Source: Mnemiopsis leidyi (taxonomy: Eukaryota > Ctenophora > Tentaculata > Lobata > Bolinopsidae). Taken from it: a stretch of 64,000 bases of DNA. Within the stretch, counting starts at the first letter, position 1. Each line of letters opens with the position of its first letter. The stretch is taken from assembly GCA_000226015.1 (NCBI GenBank), contig JH152783.1, positions 24,939-88,938 of the forward strand, written 5' to 3'. The notes below the pieces were generated by a model. That model saw only the letters and a list, made by a program, of their open reading frames with translations. It made no database searches and was not told the DNA's origin. The position numbers and the translations under genes were made by a program. Positions 23,501 through 34,179 of this stretch are shown piece by piece.

Positions 23501-26500
23501 GAAGGAGCTGGTTCATGGAGAGATCCTCAGGAAAACTCGCTTGATGAGAGACGGACTGTACAACCCGATATCCCACGGTGAGCTGACCGCTACCACCACC
23601 TTTGGGAAGTTGAAGATCAAACGGTGCGAAAATGGAAGTCTCGACAAGGATCACATGGCATTGTACAAGGACAGCAAAGATGGCATCTTACGGAAACTAA
23701 AAGGCATTGTCAAGAATAATCCGAAAGAACGGAAAACCATAGTCTTCCATGTCCTATACGAGGGTATCGTCTACAAGATCACTTTCGATTACAAATCCAA
23801 AAAGTTGAAGTCTCTCTCCCTGGTGGAGATCGTCTGGACAGACATGATGATCCTGAACGATAGAGGAGTTGACCTGAACCTCATGATCAACTCTACCCAC
23901 ACCCTGATAGGAGACCCTTTAAACCACCTTCCTTTGACCTACGAGCTCTACAGAGGCAGCAAGAAATGGATCGACCGAGTTGACGACGAAAAGGGAATAC
24001 AACTGATAGACCGGAACCAAATACCATGCTTCATAATCTCGATAGATGTGATCACGGAGAAAATACACAGTTTTTCTAAAGATCCGGCCCTTGCTGAGAT
24101 GAAAGTTTCTGAGCTGACAGTTGAGGTTTATCAGGGTCTGGAAAAAGGTTTTGTCAAACACTCAAAAACTTATCAAGAACTCCGCCTGTCAACAAAGATA
24201 GAAAGTCTGCTGGACACAGAGTTCTTGAAAAAGTACGAGGACGTGGCTCTGGACCTAGCGACCGATGACTTGAAGAAAACCAGAATACCCAGACGGAGTG
24301 GAAGCTGGAGGACTTCTGAGTCAACACCCAGACTGCCACGCAGGCCTAATGGTGCTAAGGACAACACAAAGACCAATACAGAAGTCAGGACATCGACCTA
24401 CCATACATCCCTTTCGATTCCCAGTCAAAATAGCTTTGAAGCGTACCAGAGAAGCAATGCTAGCACGTATTTGTCAACTGACCTTCCACCATCTACTAGT
24501 AACACCCTCGGTCAACTTGCCAGGGATTGCCGAAGAAGAACGATGGCAAACAGCGGTGATATTGATGACTTTGAGAATGTGACAAACCAGGAGCCAGAAA
24601 ACAAAGAAATGTCTGCAATGAACCACCTGTTCTTATCTCAGGACGGACAAACATCAGCTATCTATCCGATACCAAGTGAAAACTCGTGCTTCACAAAGTT
24701 CGAAAATTTGCAACACGGAAGTGATTTCACTTATAATCACCCTCTCAGTTATCCTGGAGTCACTGGAATTAACGAACCTTCGATCAATCAGCGAAGCGGT
24801 AGTTCTGAACTGTTACCGACAAATGATGGAGTAACGGTGGGCAGTACACCGCTCGAAAGCGATCGTACGGCGAGACAAACATTAGAAGTAGCCAACGTGA
24901 CAGAGAGCACCTTAGAAACAGCAGACTATCTGACCACGCAGGAGAGATCAGGTGTAGGGTCTCCCTCTCCCTATAGCAATGTCTCCTCCGGTCCTGACGT
25001 TGAGGTTGTGGAGCAGAGCTTTACGGAGAGCCCGTCAAATCCCTTTGAAGAGACTGTACACGATGAGCCTAATGTCAGTGATTACGAAGATCGCGATTTC
25101 CTGGACGGCCCACCAACTTTAATGTCATCCAGCTAAATTTGAGGTTGGTAGTTCTTGAATCTTGATTATTATCAATAGTTTTAAACCCAAAAAAATGATA
25201 GTCAACTTCTACATTGCCGGAACCCTATTGATGGAAATAATAATACAAGCCAGAATTTGTTGTAAATTTTCGAATGAAATAATTTCCTACTTTTTTTACT
25301 TACAAGTAACGGCTACTTTTTCAGGTTGAATGACTCACAAAGCGATGAAGTTCTATATGACCTAAAGCTGCGCTTTGCGTTACATGATTTTGCCAAGTTT
25401 TAATGTTCTTGTTACATATTCACCTATGTCTGCATAATGGACAATACGATTTTTTGTTTAAGAAAAAGAACAGATAAGTTGTTTTGTTTAGTTCCTTGTT
25501 ATATCATCATTTTCAAAGGAATTTGGAAAATTTGGGAAAATTCCGAAGAATAGGCTTTTATTTACTGACATGGTTTTTCGAATATAGTTTATCGTACCTT
25601 TCTTGATTTTTGTCAATTGCTACAATTATGTAATTATTGCATTAACATGAAGTTCATATGCACTTACTCCAACAGATACATTCACAATAAAAAAGACATG
25701 CAATAATTAAACTCTAAAATCAAACTCACTGATCGAACATAGCGAAGACTTCGGAAGTAGGTTGATGTATCGTACACAAAATTGTCCGGTTAGCTTTCGC
25801 TAACTTTCCGATCAGTTTCACTATGTTCCTCGCCATAAAAGAATCCAGGCCTGAAGATTTAATAACTCTGAGATCGTAAAAAAATGAAGTACCATCTTTG
25901 TAAAATGTAAACTTAACGGGCTAAAAGTATAAAATGTGTAACGTACAGAGATTCAATACGAAAACAATGCATACCACTCGTAGGCTCGTCAATGAAAAGT
26001 AGTGGAGGGTTCATCAGAAGTTCACATGCGACGGACAGTCGCTTTTTCTCCCCTCCGGATATTCCTCGTATCAGTCCTCCTGGCATACCACACAAACTGT
26101 TCTCGACCTTTTTCAACCCTAACTGTGACGTAATGATATGTAAGAGGGGAAATTTTAAAGTTGTTACCCCTCGTAATTAATGTAGAAGAGGGCCAAGAAT
26201 ATGAGGCAAAATTAAATCAATTTCTTCTTCTTTTATCCTTTTTAGCCCTGCAGAAACACTGGCCGCTTTTTTCAAAACCCATAATGCAAAATGTTACATA
26301 TTTGGACTGCGACGTCGTGGATCTTACTAATTGTTGTCGGCCGGTGGGTGTTTCAGTCCAATAAGCGCTACGTCTTGTTCTGTATAACGTGAAATACTTA
26401 TTCTAGTATAACGGCCACATTATAAATCAGCAACTGTATTTCGTGCAAGATCAGTCTGCCCGGAAACTGACCGACTTTCTAGTTCTATCTCATGTTCAAT

Positions 26501-29500
26501 CGAAGAAAACAGTTTCAAATACATCTGTAGTAACTTGAGTTTGCAGTCTTCAAGAAGGGTGGGAGCGATCTTTCTGGGTGCTCAGATGACGTATAGGTAG
26601 ACAGAGTTAGCTTAAATTAATTTGCTGCAGCTCGGGTTTTGGGTAGTTTACACTTTGACTGGCATACCCTTAAACAGCTATGTAAGCGCGCTAACTCGTG
26701 GTTATAGTCAAATCTACAAACACCATCACAGAAACACGCGTGCTTTTCTATAAATTAGCATCCTGTAGCGCGTTACGTTAGGTACGGAAACGATTCGCTT
26801 AAAAATATTCATCAGCTCGAGTTAGAACTGACATCAATTCGAGAGTTGTACACTGATCACATTTTCTAGTCACACACAAACCCGTGCCGAGCGGGAGGAA
26901 GTGAATTTAGCCATCTCCACGGTCCCTAAATTGCAAGGATGCAGAAATTTATTTCTAAAGAAACGGTAAAACGTTGCGGTACTGGAAATCTAGGGTATCA
27001 TAGTCACATAGGGTATGATAGTACACTGAACGAGTTACTAGCAAAGTATTTATAAGTATCTATGTGGTGTTTATGTTTATTAAAGCTTTGTCTGCCGGTT
27101 TCACTGTGTCTATTATACCAACCCACAGATTTGGAGGGTTAAAACCAATGGACTTATAAAGGTCGGAAGTTAGTATAAGCCTAGTTTTACAAATTCAGCA
27201 AAATTGTAAACTCAAGCTCACTCATATATGATGCTTCCCTTGATTTACTGTCGACCAACAAATCACAATAGTTTGACATTCCTTAACCCACAAATCATTA
27301 AACTAATTTTATTTGACATCAACGATATGTCTGCTCACATGGGAATACCGTACCACAAAATTGACAACATTACGTCAGTAGACACTAGAAATCAAGGAAA
27401 GAACGGAAACAGGTGCAGTTGCCATGCAGGGTTATAGAAATTTAAACAAGTCACGTGAGACACTAACCTCGTGTAGAACTTTCTCCACTTTCGCTCTCTT
27501 TACTTTCATGGAGACGTTTCGTCCCATTCTCAATGTAGCCTGTAAATTAAATGTAACATGAGGGAATTATACATGCACAGTGTAATAAATTTCGTAATAC
27601 AAAGTCATCTCGTGAGATTGAATAACTCATCTAGGGAGCCAAATACTGTGGGATTTTGTGATAACTCTACAATCGTACCTACACAGTGCACATAACATAA
27701 TACCTGAGATATGTCAAAGTATTGAGGTTTATCAATGAAATGTAATCTCAGTAAACTATAGGTAAGAGTCAGATCGAATGTTAAGGTTTGAATGTAAGTC
27801 AATCATTAGTTAGGTTATAAGTCGACTAACATTGCAGAGGCAGCAATCAGACGACAAATATTGACATGGTAACGCTAAATCAGAACAATTATGGTACGTT
27901 TCTTACTTACTTACTTGAGGTACTTAAGGTACTTACTTAAGGTACTTACGCTACTGAATCAAGAAGTCAGAAGTACTACACACAGTACTGGGTTATAGAG
28001 AAATAACACTTTGTTATTTCAAACACTCGAACAACACACAGACAGATAGTTTTGTTGATATTCGTTTATCAAGCTATTCAATTTTATCCGACCGTGCATA
28101 ACTATTTTCGTAATAGTTATGTAGTTATGATTTATAACTACGTTAAGTTCGATTTAAGTTAATGTTGACCAGAATTGTATCGAGGCCCCCCTTTTTCCTG
28201 AATAAGTTTTCCTCAGTTACATTAAACACATTTCAGCATATCGTCAATATTTCCAAAACTTTCATGGCATGTAACATTCCATTGCGGTAGTTGGACTAAT
28301 GGGAAATCTCTGCTCTATGATCATGAAGTAATACCTGCTTTCGGCTGAAACGTGCCAGAATACAGAAAGGAGAGCACTGCTACATACCCCTCACATAACA
28401 TGACAGTTTTTATGAGTTCTTTATACGGTAAACTTTGACACATTACCACCGGTGACTGGAGACCCCCTTTGTAAGGAATAATCTTCAGCACTCGACATCA
28501 GTTTTAGCTGATCTCTCTTTTAATTTTAGGTGGTCAACCTTGAACTTTAAATGTCAGACGAAATAGTTAATCGATACAAAAATATTGGCACACAGATCAT
28601 TTACAAAACACTAAAAAGACTTTGTTGGGTACCAGAAAGCCAAAACTGAGACTTCCTTGAAATTTGATGGAATTTGGCAATACCAGACTTTTTGCTTTCT
28701 TACAGACCGGTACATGTCTGGCTACAAATTACCTGTCTTCAATCTATTGTATCACTTCTGTCGATCAACAAACTGATTTAGGTCAAACAAGTCTCAAGTA
28801 CATTCCTCTACACTCTAATTATCAATCTTAGCCCACGCACATTTTCTCTTTTTGAACAAAAAGTAAATTAGACTTGAATAATTTTTAACCGCTTGAAGCT
28901 GACTTGCTAAGCAGCCAGTTAAACACTTATACAATTAATCACATGGATCGCACAGTGAACTGTAGACACATTACCTATCTTACTGCATGTGTATAGCCGT
29001 GGTGTGTATAGCACTGTATAGCACTGTACACAAATACGACAAGATGTATATCCCTATCCGGTGGTAGACGTACAGTGTGTGCTGGCTGAACTGGAGGTTG
29101 TTAGGCAGTTTACTAGAATAACTCCTCCTGGCAGCCCCATTTTCCGCTTGTTATATCGAGATACATATGTATATCTATATATATACATTATACATAATAC
29201 ATATAGACCTCCGGGTACCCGTCGGGCAAGCATCATATCTCCGGCTAAAAGTGCAGTAAAATGAATTTAGCCATTTGGTCAAATATATCATTAACCTTTT
29301 CTTAAAACTCGTAATCTAATCTGGCATATTTTGAATGAACCACCGTAGATGGGTTCCTGTTTTTACCAATCTTTTCTGTTTACTAGAGGATCGTTTGGAG
29401 CCTACCACAATTATCATTATAGTAAATGAGGGTTTGATAAAGGAAGAATTTGCAAAGTATAATAAGGGTATAGCTGTTCCATTTCATAGTTCATTTTATA

Positions 29501-32075
29501 ACAACAACCTACTATAAACTGACGTTGGGATACACGAAAAAGAAACCTCAAACAATCCAGCTGTATAGGCCAGATCTCTAGGTGATTATGACAGTAAACA
29601 CATTGAGACAGAAGAGGGTTTCTCAAGAAGGGATCCACAAAAACATTGCTCAATACAAAAAAGAGAAGCCTCTCCACCACTTACACGATTATAAACTCTT
29701 AAAATAACTTACGTGGAACAACAGCACCTCTTTCACAGTCAAGGTACCGATGAAGAAATCCTCTTGTTGAACGTAAGCCGAGAGCAGAGTAGTCTTACGA
29801 CGTGTAAGCGGCTTTCCGTTTACCAGAATCGATCCTAGATAGATATGTACATGTCACGTGTCAATAAGATATGTTACAGCCCAGCTAGGGCTGTAAAATC
29901 CTGCACTACTTTTGGGTTTTGTAAAACCAGTGAAAAAAAATTGTGGAGGCCGTCATCTTCGCTCGTGAAAATATTACCTTGTTTGGCAGTTCTATTAATA
30001 ATACATCAAATATGTTTTCCCAAAATTTTACACTAGCTCGGGTGAAATATTATAACGAGCAAAACATTTGATTTCAGATGAAAAATAACAGTTCAATATA
30101 AACCTGTCTCATCAAGCTTCGGATCGTTCTTCATTGCCAGAGTATTGAGAAGTGTCGTTTTACCCGCACCACTGAATGGGTTTTTAAATTAGATAATGAT
30201 TTCAAAACTGATGAGTGGATATTTGGAAGATCAGAAGCATGGATTATCAGAAATATATGAATGTTGCCTTGCTTACCTAGCTCCCATAATAGCCATAAAT
30301 GTTCCCGGCTTACAGATACCAGACACTGAAAATTTAGACTGAATTAAGAAATAATTACTGTACTGCATGAGGATTGTCTCGTTTACATATAATTCGTCAT
30401 GTTGTACCTAAATTTCCCTTTAGATGGACGTTTAATCAATGTTTCAATCGAGGTAGGACAAGCAATAAGCTAAGTCTACAATTTTATGAGTTGATTGTAT
30501 CAAAGACACACAGTTTGTTCTTTAACAGCATTTTATATATGTAACGAAAATAATACTTATCTACTTTGTTTCACAAATGTAAAGAAACTATAGGACATAA
30601 CCAGTTAGTAAAATACGTAATTTGGGTGCAGGTACACCCTAGCCCTGAGCCCTCTTGACATTAATTTAATGCATATGGTGCCATTAAAAGCTGATCTGAT
30701 GCATCATGTATGAGATAGAAATTACTGAAAACAATTCTTTTCAAGAGGTTAAAAACACAACATTTGTAGATTTTATGTTCACATTGCATGTGCCAGAGAT
30801 CCACCGTCTGAGAGTTTATGATGATGGGTCTTAGCTATAGCCGTAAAATCCAGGCGCATTGCCAAAACCAATATTTATATCTTTTTTAAGAATCTTTTAA
30901 GTATGGAATTTGTGTAAAATAGAAAACCCTTAGTTTACAATCACCAGTTTTAAGTTTTCATTATAACACAATATTAATACCTTAGCCTTAGGTAGGGAAC
31001 TAGGGTGCTAAAAGAACTCCATGCCTACAGAAAGCTTCATGCAACACAGAAGTAACCACCGTGCTTTCAGCTGACAAATTTTTATACAAATATAATGTGT
31101 AACTATATAAATACGATTCTAACAAGTATAGAACTAGTATAATTTTATTACATTCTTAATTATATATAACGTACATTATATTCTAAATTTTTGAGTTACA
31201 AAAAACTCAGACTACCTCCTTTCAGGATTTGCTTCTTAGAGTCCTTGTTCTTTTTAGATCTCAAACAAGGTAGAACACCACCTGAGCCCACTGGTGCAGA
31301 AACTCTTATATCTTCCCATGAAAGGGTTACCTTTGAGTATGATCCAAATCTGTTTGAGTCGTCGTCTATCTGAAAATAAGTGCATTTTTACTGGATGCCC
31401 TTCTTCTTTCCTTAAATCATTCAATGGCCTGAAATAGGTCATTAATCAAATGCAGTTAAAAAATCATGGCAATTAAACATTGCTGGAACTCCTGAGGAGG
31501 AGTCCGAGAAATCTTATTTTTCCATAGGTCCTGCTTTTGTTTTTTCTTCTAACACCATCCCAAGTAAAGGTAATTATCAACAGTTTGACATATCTTGTTC
31601 GGACTTTTGTAATGGGTTGTTCCATGGAACAAGCAAAAAATTCGTTTGCCCTATTCAATTTATCAAAAATTTAGGATGATTTGTTTAAACTGCAGTTTTG
31701 GTTAAATATGAACGGAAAAGGGTTATTTTTTAAGTCCTGTGTGGACAGTTGGGCTTAAACTGAAATCTAATATACTTGAAGCCCCCCTCCCCCCGACCCA
31801 CCAATTTAGGGCAATAGGAATAAGGGCAGGACTTCTAAATATTGTGAAACCAGATTTCAGTTTTTAAAATAGAAATTTTTAAAAATTACCTCCTCCCAAA
31901 GAGTTCATTCAATGCATGTAGCTAAAAAGTTACTTACTGCACTAAAATCCAGGCTGTTGTTTGAGACAACTTTTTCTGTGGGGGAGCTAATTGGCTTATG
32001 GTTAGTCTCCACATCTTCCACATTGCTGTTTTCAGGTAATACTATAACTGCAGGAAAACATTCGTCTAGACTCAT
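11534..32075 (-). CDS. White-type ABCG half-transporter
   Basis: Eighteen exons on the minus strand, 2,031 nt, 676 aa (Drosophila White is 687). Exons: 31938-32075 (ATG 32075), 31216-31369, 30277-30325, 30104-30171, 29713-29834, 27468-27539, 25975-26122, 25730-25850, 14982-15156, 14605-14711, 14337-14442, 14038-14169, 13752-13844, 13589-13646, 13068-13251, 12743-12840, 12253-12329 and 11534-11662. Every junction keeps phase. The N-terminal nucleotide-binding domain has Walker A (GASGAGKTT, about 112-120), signature ISGGEKKR (222), Walker B FIDEPTSG (Asp246, Glu247) and the H-loop His279. Next comes NPADHYIF, the ABCG linker, then six hydrophobic segments and a basic C-terminus. ABCG half-transporters dimerise to move lipids, pigment precursors or other small molecules across membranes. 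An in-frame stop upstream of the ATG fixes the start. Intron 8 (10.6 kb) holds the RdRP gene in reverse orientation. The family is clear; the substrate and the ortholog within White/ABCG1-like members are not. Confidence 0.93.
11663..11776. repeat. 15-bp tandem repeat at the last ABCG acceptor
   Basis: About seven to eight copies of a 15-bp unit (tgaatatagcaatac on +) directly abut exon 18 of the ABCG gene. On the gene strand every unit ends in attcag, so it is an array of candidate 3' splice sites. The unit is five codons and is open in the frame of exon 18, reading Tyr-Cys-Tyr-Ile-Gln. Confidence 0.9.
12893..12965. repeat. Short tandem repeat of about 30 bp
   Basis: About two and a half copies of a unit with agcatcctaggat and gaatcttgtgt, in ABCG intron 15. 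No coding potential seen. Confidence 0.7.
13293..13319. repeat. Poly-G / G-quadruplex-prone tract
   Basis: The plus strand runs gggggtgggggggggggggtt close to the acceptor side of ABCG exon 15, so the pre-mRNA (minus strand) would be C-rich here. The length of such a run is often misread in assemblies. Confidence 0.7.
15168..15362. repeat. 11-bp tandem repeat, about 17 copies
   Basis: Near-perfect head-to-tail copies of cttcatgataa (one copy has cttcataataa). The array lies at the 3' end of the giant ABCG intron 8, ten or so bases from the acceptor of exon 9 (15156), in the place where a branch point and pyrimidine tract are expected. Confidence 0.95.
16114..25136 (+). CDS. RNA-dependent RNA polymerase (eukaryotic small-RNA type)
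   Basis: Six exons: 16114-16176 (ATG 16114), 16392-16469, 16701-16866, 16993-17189, 17367-17444 and a single 5.7-kb exon 19431-25136. Phases agree and give about 2,095 aa. The large frame has no ATG near its 5' end and is open back to the acceptor cttcag at 19425-19430, so the N-terminal 194 residues come from the upstream exons. Core landmarks: FSDGVGCIS (about residue 554), [34 protein letters not shown] and the catalytic [13 protein letters not shown] with the metal-binding Asp triad at 818-822, all intact. Such enzymes copy RNA templates into double-stranded or small RNAs in RNA interference (EGO-1/RRF in nematodes, RDR in plants). The last 290 residues or so are Ser/Thr/Pro-rich and probably disordered. 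The gene lies entirely inside intron 8 of the ABCG gene, on the opposite strand. AATAAA at 25686-25691 is a possible polyadenylation signal. Confidence 0.94.
17445..17737. repeat. Direct repeat copy A, starting at the RdRP intron 5 donor
   Basis: About 290 bp closely matching 18433-18725 with scattered substitutions. The similarity begins exactly at the gtttgg of the exon 5 splice donor: the exon bases before it are not shared. Both copies share the blocks gcaaaacgcaaagcgtgcct and gaaaagacacgtggtt. Confidence 0.85.
17762..17842. repeat. Inverted repeat rich in GGAATTCC
   Basis: gcacggaattccga near 17763 is the exact reverse complement of tcggaattccgtgc near 17828. Two further ggaattcc-type palindromes lie between them, so the segment could fold into a compact hairpin. 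It lies in RdRP intron 5 and may be one end of a small mobile element. Confidence 0.75.
18035..18238 (+). mobile_element. Fragment of a DNA transposase (MULE/FLYWCH-type C-terminus)
   Basis: The frame starting at 18035 reads [15 protein letters not shown], then [17 protein letters not shown], and ends with a Pro-rich basic segment and a stop at 18236. This is the usual C-terminal end of Mutator-like transposases of invertebrates (NNxVEGWHR...HPTIWKFI...LKKEQ). The catalytic DDE core is missing, so it is a fossil fragment in RdRP intron 5. Confidence 0.65.
18360..18373. other. Assembly gap (14 n)
   Basis: Run of 14 unknown bases in RdRP intron 5. Near-copies of one sequence lie on either side (17445-17737 and 18433-18725). 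Confidence 1.
18433..18725. repeat. Direct repeat copy B
   Basis: Second copy of the 290-bp element that starts at the RdRP exon 5 donor; here it is preceded by unrelated DNA, not by exon sequence. Downstream (18812-19085) lies another diverged tandem pair sharing atcgcctaagccaca and the GC-rich aaggcctttaaggcc runs. Confidence 0.8.
25137..25729. other. 3' flank of RdRP, end of ABCG intron 8
   Basis: 593 bp between the RdRP stop and ABCG exon 8. It probably contains the RdRP 3' UTR; AATAAA at 25686-25691 lies only about 40 bp from the ABCG exon, so the two convergent transcripts may nearly touch or overlap. Confidence 0.5.
27892..27956. repeat. Degenerate (ACTT)n microsatellite
   Basis: Repeated cttacttactt and ggtacttaaggtacttac elements in ABCG intron 5. 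Confidence 0.75.
29158..29208. repeat. AT-rich dinucleotide microsatellite
   Basis: Alternating tatat/atac tract (atacatatgtatatc and relatives) in ABCG intron 5. Simple sequence only. Confidence 0.75.
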
Positions 32076-32239
32076 CCCTAAATAATCAAGTGTTTTTTAG
32101 TTCAGTATCCATTTGATTTTTGCCTGATCCAGCTCTGTACGGACTTTGGTTTTATTTACAAAGTTTACCAGATACGATATCAGGAAAAATAAAATAAAAG
32201 TCTCTATTATACAACTTTATTCAAATAGATAAAATGTAA

Positions 32240-33205
32240 CAACATATTAAATATCTGATAAGTACCCAAAGTTAAAATAATTTCCTCCATTGGGGTCTGT
32301 CATTGGCTAAAGATATAAGTCTATAAATGTCATCTGTATTCACAATTTTCAGATCTCTAGCAACTAAATCATTTCTTAAAGTTTTTAATAAGTTAAATTG
32401 ATGTCTTCCTAAACGACCTCTCATGTTTTCCATACTCTCAACTGCAAAAAATAGAGAACATAACGCTGGAGAGTTGCTGGCACTCCGAAGTATGTGACCG
32501 AACATCTTCCATCTTGAATACTCTACTCTCTCGCTGAGTGGTCTGCTGTTANNNNNNNNNNGTCTGTCATTGGCTAAAGATATAAGTCTATAAATGTCAT
32601 CTGTATTCACAATTTTCAGATCTCTAGCAACTAAATCATTTCTTAAAGTTTTTAATAAGTTAAATTGATGTCTTCCTAAACGACCTCTCATGTTTTCCAT
32701 ACTCTCAACTGCAAAAATAGAGAACATAACGCTGGAGAGTTGCTGGCACTCCGAAGTATGTGACCGAACATCTTCCATCTTGAATACTCTACTCTCTCGC
32801 TGAGTGGTCTGCTGTTACATTTCTTGTAGAGAGCATTGTCTGAAATTGGTTGGGTGTCTGAAATTGGTTGGGTAGGTCAGTTTGACTATCTGCCTTAAAT
32901 GTTTGCGGTGACAGATGTCAATTTTGTCCATATACGCTTTTGGTACTGCCCATGAATTACAGTTGTATAGCATTACCGACACTACAAGAGACTCGTAAAT
33001 TTTAAGACGAGTGCTGAGAGGGATCAGCTTTCCTTGCTCCCATACTTTCTTGTATTCTTGGAATGCCACATTCCCTAGAGTACACCTCCTCTGAATGTCT
33101 TCTTTGTCACAGAGTTTGAAACCTAGTGAAATTGAAGATCTCCATGGTTCTCTGTTTTTAAGAAGTTCTCCTTTCTCGTCTGTATATACGCCGTAGGACA
33201 ATCAT
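32240..33205 (-). mobile_element. LINE fragment: C-terminal part of a reverse transcriptase
   Basis: Minus-strand frames 32815-33201 and 32272-32778 read as the C-terminal part of a LINE ORF2. A block with STRLKIYESLVVSVMLYN and NSWAVP is the hallmark region after the polymerase core, followed by ERVEYSRWKMFGHILR, the usual closing motif. The polymerase catalytic motifs are not present, so it is truncated. The 3' part is present twice around an assembly gap (see 32550-32561). It lies just upstream of the ABCG start codon and could sit in that gene's promoter. Confidence 0.8.
32550..32561. other. Assembly gap (12 n) inside a duplicated LINE tail
   Basis: About 255 bp (32295-32549 and 32562-32816) are present on both sides of the n run, differing by little more than one base in a poly-A run. 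This looks like two unmerged contig ends or alleles and not a biological tandem duplication. Confidence 0.9.
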
Positions 33206-33239
33206 GAGACGACGTCTCATGATTGTCCTACGGCGTATA
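33185..33239. repeat. Perfect 27-bp palindrome with 1-nt spacer
   Basis: Left arm 33185-33211 and right arm 33213-33239 are exact reverse complements around a single a. It coincides with the point where the LINE reading frame ends on its 5' side, so it marks a rearrangement breakpoint, an inverted insertion end or a fold-back assembly artefact. Confidence 0.9.
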
Positions 33240-33549
33240 CAAAGTCACGCATTATTTTCCTCGTGCAAACATCAGAATTTTTAAATTTTGCCATTCTTGT
33301 TCATTTTTAGTCTTTGGTACAGCTTGCATGTGACCAGACTAATGAGGCCATTGCCCAAACTGGGTCAGCTGGTTAGTAAACAGATTGGCCTGGTCGAACT
33401 GGAGCACACCTCTTCGTGGTTTGGGGCCTAAAATGCTCCACCATAGGAAGTCAAATCCAACCCACATCTTCTATCATATGTGGTGCAAAAAATATTTGCC
33501 TGTAGAATGGCATAGTCCTTTCATTCTTTAGTAAACCAATATGTGGTTC

Positions 33550-33970
33550 AGATCAGTGACGTAACGATGCCCCGGCAGCCCCGGCTTGCTACACGTTGCA
33601 TAGCCCTGCTGCCGCGAAGCGGCAGCCTCCGGCACGCGCGAAGCGCGCGGCGGCGTGGCCGCGCGCAAAAATTTTTTTGAAAAGGGTCATGAGACAAGCC
33701 CCGGCTACGCCAGGGGGCGCCGTCATAAGGGGGTCAAATCGCCGTAAAAATATGGGACAATTTTGCAAGATCAACTGCACGACTAGCAAAATCGCGTGTT
33801 TAATTTAATATCTTTACTATTTATTTAGATTTTTTGGCCATATTTTCACAAATTGCTCCAAGTATGCCTTTGAACACGGGGCGCCACTTGGGGGCGTCTT
33901 TGGGAGCCTTTTTACCGCGGATGGGCGCCATATTGGCTATACATACAACGTCGCGCCACTGGTTCAGATG
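33550..33970. repeat. Dispersed GC-rich repeat with GAA-loop hairpins
   Basis: A GC-rich island in AT-rich DNA. ctgccgcgaagcggcag and cgcgcgaagcgcg are consecutive hairpins whose loops are GAA within GCGAAGC. The second half (about 33755-33965) reappears in reverse orientation at 51755-51955, sharing gcaaaattgtccca, a block with tttgctagt, atttagat, caaattgctcc and the ggcgccaa-type end. I do not recognise the family. Confidence 0.75.
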
Positions 33971-34179
33971 ATGTCACATAAAGCAATAGATTAAAAATGA
34001 ACTTACATATGATCCTAAATCTATGAAAAGAGACAGAAAAATTACAGCTACTTTATTCAAGCTTAGCAAAATACTACACTACAGATAATCAGCAAGATTG
34101 ATTTAAATGATATGCTAAAGCTTTCATTATCAGGTAAAATCTAGTTACATAACAAGTAAGTCTGAAGTAACATGATTTA

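Noticed and set aside
24298-24582. Second frame inside the RdRP 3' region
   Set aside because: Shadow of the long RdRP frame.
33589-33808. Overlapping Ala/Arg-rich open frames on both strands
   Set aside because: Caused by GC-rich hairpin repeat; no conservation or start context.
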